Assembly (NCBI GenBank): GCA_003402285.1
Contig: QFXG01000031.1
Span: forward strand, 104,713-168,712
Reading direction: 5' to 3'
Source: Candidatus Nitrotoga sp. SPKER
GTDB taxonomy: Bacteria; Pseudomonadota; Gammaproteobacteria; Burkholderiales; Gallionellaceae
DNA: 64,000 bases
Of this stretch, positions 62,664 through 64,000 are shown one piece after another (position 1 is the first letter of the stretch; each line of letters opens with the position of its first letter). Both the position numbers and the translations under genes were made by a program. The notes under the pieces are model-generated. The model did no database searches and was not told where the DNA came from. It saw only the letters and a list, made by a program, of their open reading frames with translations.

Positions 62664-63043
62664 GATCGCTCCCATATCTCCTGCACCCTGCTTGCCAGAA
62701 GCATCGGATCGAAAGGTTTGTGAATGACATCAATTACACCAAGTCCCTTGTAGCCTGCAACCTCACCAGGTTGAACTTTTGCGGTCATAAAAATTACCGG
62801 TGTATTGACAAATTGAGGCAGTGCACGCAACATTTTAAGCGTACTTGGCCCATCCATACCTGGCATCATCACGTCTAGCAAAAACAGCTGGGGTTGAAAC
62901 CCAGGTGCTCGCTGCAGAGCCTCATCACCCGAACTGCATATCTCCATGGTGTAGCCGCCCACTGCTTCCAAGGCAAGGCGCGCCACCATCTGGATATCCG
63001 GCTCATCTTCCACATACAAAATGCGCACTAACTTGTCTCCCAT
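62660..63043 (-). CDS. Single-domain response regulator
   Basis: A 127-aa receiver domain: acidic pocket VEDEPD, phospho-acceptor in LLDVMMPGMDG, Thr in VIFMTAK and Lys in IHKPFDP. No output domain. It is coupled to the Hpt-REC-GGDEF gene by ATGA and may shuttle phosphate to its Hpt domain. The 187 bp upstream contain no gene. Confidence 0.88.
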   Translation of the reverse strand: MGDKLVRILYVEDEPDIQMVARLALEAVGGYTMEICSSGDEALQRAPGFQPQLFLLDVMMPGMDGPSTLKMLRALPQFVNTPVIFMTAKVQPGEVAGYKGLGVIDVIHKPFDPMLLASRVQEIWERS

Positions 63044-63230
63044 ACGACCCCTTTCTATTGAGACATATCGCTATTTTGTCCAACGCTTCAGATACTTTAT
63101 CCATTTGCATTCTGGCCGTTGGATGCTTCATCAATCACTGGATAATCCTCGCTACGCAAAATAATTCAATATCACACACCTGCTGTCATTATCCGCCACT
63201 ATTATCAGATATTTTGCTGATTTCACCATA

Positions 63231-64000
63231 CTATTCAACCCCGATCAATCGTTTTATAGTTGCCAGCAATTGTGCATCGCTGGTGCGTGATTTCACCATC
63301 AAGGACGCCACATTCCGGATTTCTTCTCGCCCAACTTCACGGGCTGAAAATACCATCACCGGAATCGGCGGCGTTGCGCCATTCAATATAGATAGTAGCT
63401 CTTGGCCCGAGCCGTCAGGCAAGGTGAGGTCAAGAATGACCAGGTCGTAACGGCATTGCTTAAGCAGGTGCCTGGCATCGGCAAGCATTCCGGCATGATC
63501 GAGGTCTGCCATATCACCTACGAGTCCATGCATCACTTTAAAGATATCCGGGTCGTCTTCGACATGCAATACCCGGGGACGGATGCCAGAAAACCGCCCC
63601 ACTGCACGTCTGATCGCCAACACCATTTGCTCTTTGTCGATCGGTTTAGTTATCCAGTCTATGATGCTGTACGCCTCGCCGTTCAATTCCAGACTACCCG
63701 CAATCGCCCTGGCCGAAACCACTACAATCGGTAATTTAACGGTTTTCTCTTCCATGCGTAGTTCTCGGATAAAGGCGATGCCGTCCTGACCAGGCAGTGA
63801 TAGATCCAAGGTCATGGCCGCATAATGATGCTGTGCCAGCATGTGTTTTGCCTGTACGGTATCGTAGGCGACATCGGCCACGAATCCATCCTGTTCCAGC
63901 ATAAAATGCAGCAATGCGGCAATAAGGCGATCATCCTCACAAATGAGTATCCGCTTGGTTTTTTCTTCTATTTTGTCAGAAGAAACGTCGGCTCTCTTTG
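63231..64000 (-). CDS. Two-receiver-domain protein, 5' part outside window
   Basis: The track starts at 63914, but the frame is open to the right edge (KTKRILICEDDRLIAALLHF before the track Met), so it is partial. Two receiver domains are visible: the first with ICEDD and LDLSLPGQDG, the second with LHVEDDPD and LDLTLPDGSG. It may be the C-terminal part of a hybrid histidine kinase or of a multi-receiver regulator. It lies upstream of, and is probably part of, the same signalling locus. Confidence 0.82.
   Translation of the reverse strand, partial: KRADVSSDKIEEKTKRILICEDDRLIAALLHFMLEQDGFVADVAYDTVQAKHMLAQHHYAAMTLDLSLPGQDGIAFIRELRMEEKTVKLPIVVVSARAIAGSLELNGEAYSIIDWITKPIDKEQMVLAIRRAVGRFSGIRPRVLHVEDDPDIFKVMHGLVGDMADLDHAGMLADARHLLKQCRYDLVILDLTLPDGSGQELLSILNGATPPIPVMVFSAREVGREEIRNVASLMVKSRTSDAQLLATIKRLIGVE

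Overview
This window looks like most of an integrative and conjugative element (or a related conjugative plasmid) from a proteobacterium, most likely a betaproteobacterium. That is an inference from the family mix: SXT/TOL-type TraD, MobH relaxase TraI, F-type TraW/TraU/TrbC/TraN, DUF1845 and DUF4400 element proteins, and a PRTRC cassette. No rRNA, tRNA or integrase was found, and neither end of the element could be fixed. The last ~3 kb (response regulators and a GGDEF protein) may be host chromosome.

Region 1 (1-17.2 kb) is the transfer region: traD (5' end outside the window), a DUF4400 membrane protein, a YdjM-like membrane protein, a TraF-type S26 peptidase, relaxase traI, and the overlapping chain traW-traU-trbC-traN(split)-132-aa secreted protein. 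Two defence modules interrupt it: an abiE toxin-antitoxin pair, and a 1419-aa single-gene STAND/NACHT-type NTPase with a PD-(D/E)XK nuclease motif at its C-terminus.

Region 2 (17.2-34.3 kb) is defence cargo. A PemK/MazF-type toxin-antitoxin pair has a near-consensus promoter over a 9+5+9 palindrome. A decayed ihfB follows. Then comes a complete DNA phosphorothioation system: dndBCDE on the plus strand and dptFGH on the minus strand, which continues into an HNH nuclease gene and a second DGQHR (DndB-like) gene. There is no dndA here, so a host cysteine desulfurase presumably supplies sulfur. A frameshifted AbiEi remnant closes the island.

Region 3 (34.3-58.1 kb) is the maintenance and replication region: DUF1845 protein, RecE-like nuclease, DarB-like methylase-helicase, RecT, SSB, Toprim primase, RadC, ArdC antirestriction gene interrupted by a 2.4-kb group II intron, ParB and the PRTRC E, C, F, B, A and ThiF genes, plus several small unknown genes. 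Its most striking property is non-coding. At least 12 clear and 4 diverged copies of one ~70-nt leader stand in front of successive genes. Each clear copy holds a GC-rich, terminator-like hairpin ending in a T-run, plus a strand complementary to the downstream Shine-Dalgarno and start codon. The two pairings share one strand and so exclude each other. Three loci (35.3, 46.5 and 53.6 kb) also carry a further ~60-nt conserved block upstream, with a compensatorily varying GNRA-loop hairpin. This looks like a serially repeated cis-acting RNA controlling a whole gene block and is the best candidate here for an undescribed system.

Region 4 (58-64 kb) holds a small zinc-ribbon protein, an HU-family protein, a winged-helix protein, an unknown gene beside a pseudogene with two in-frame stops, a set of palindromes and short repeats (60.1-60.7 kb), an Hpt-REC-REC-GGDEF protein, a response regulator and a protein running off the right edge with two REC domains.
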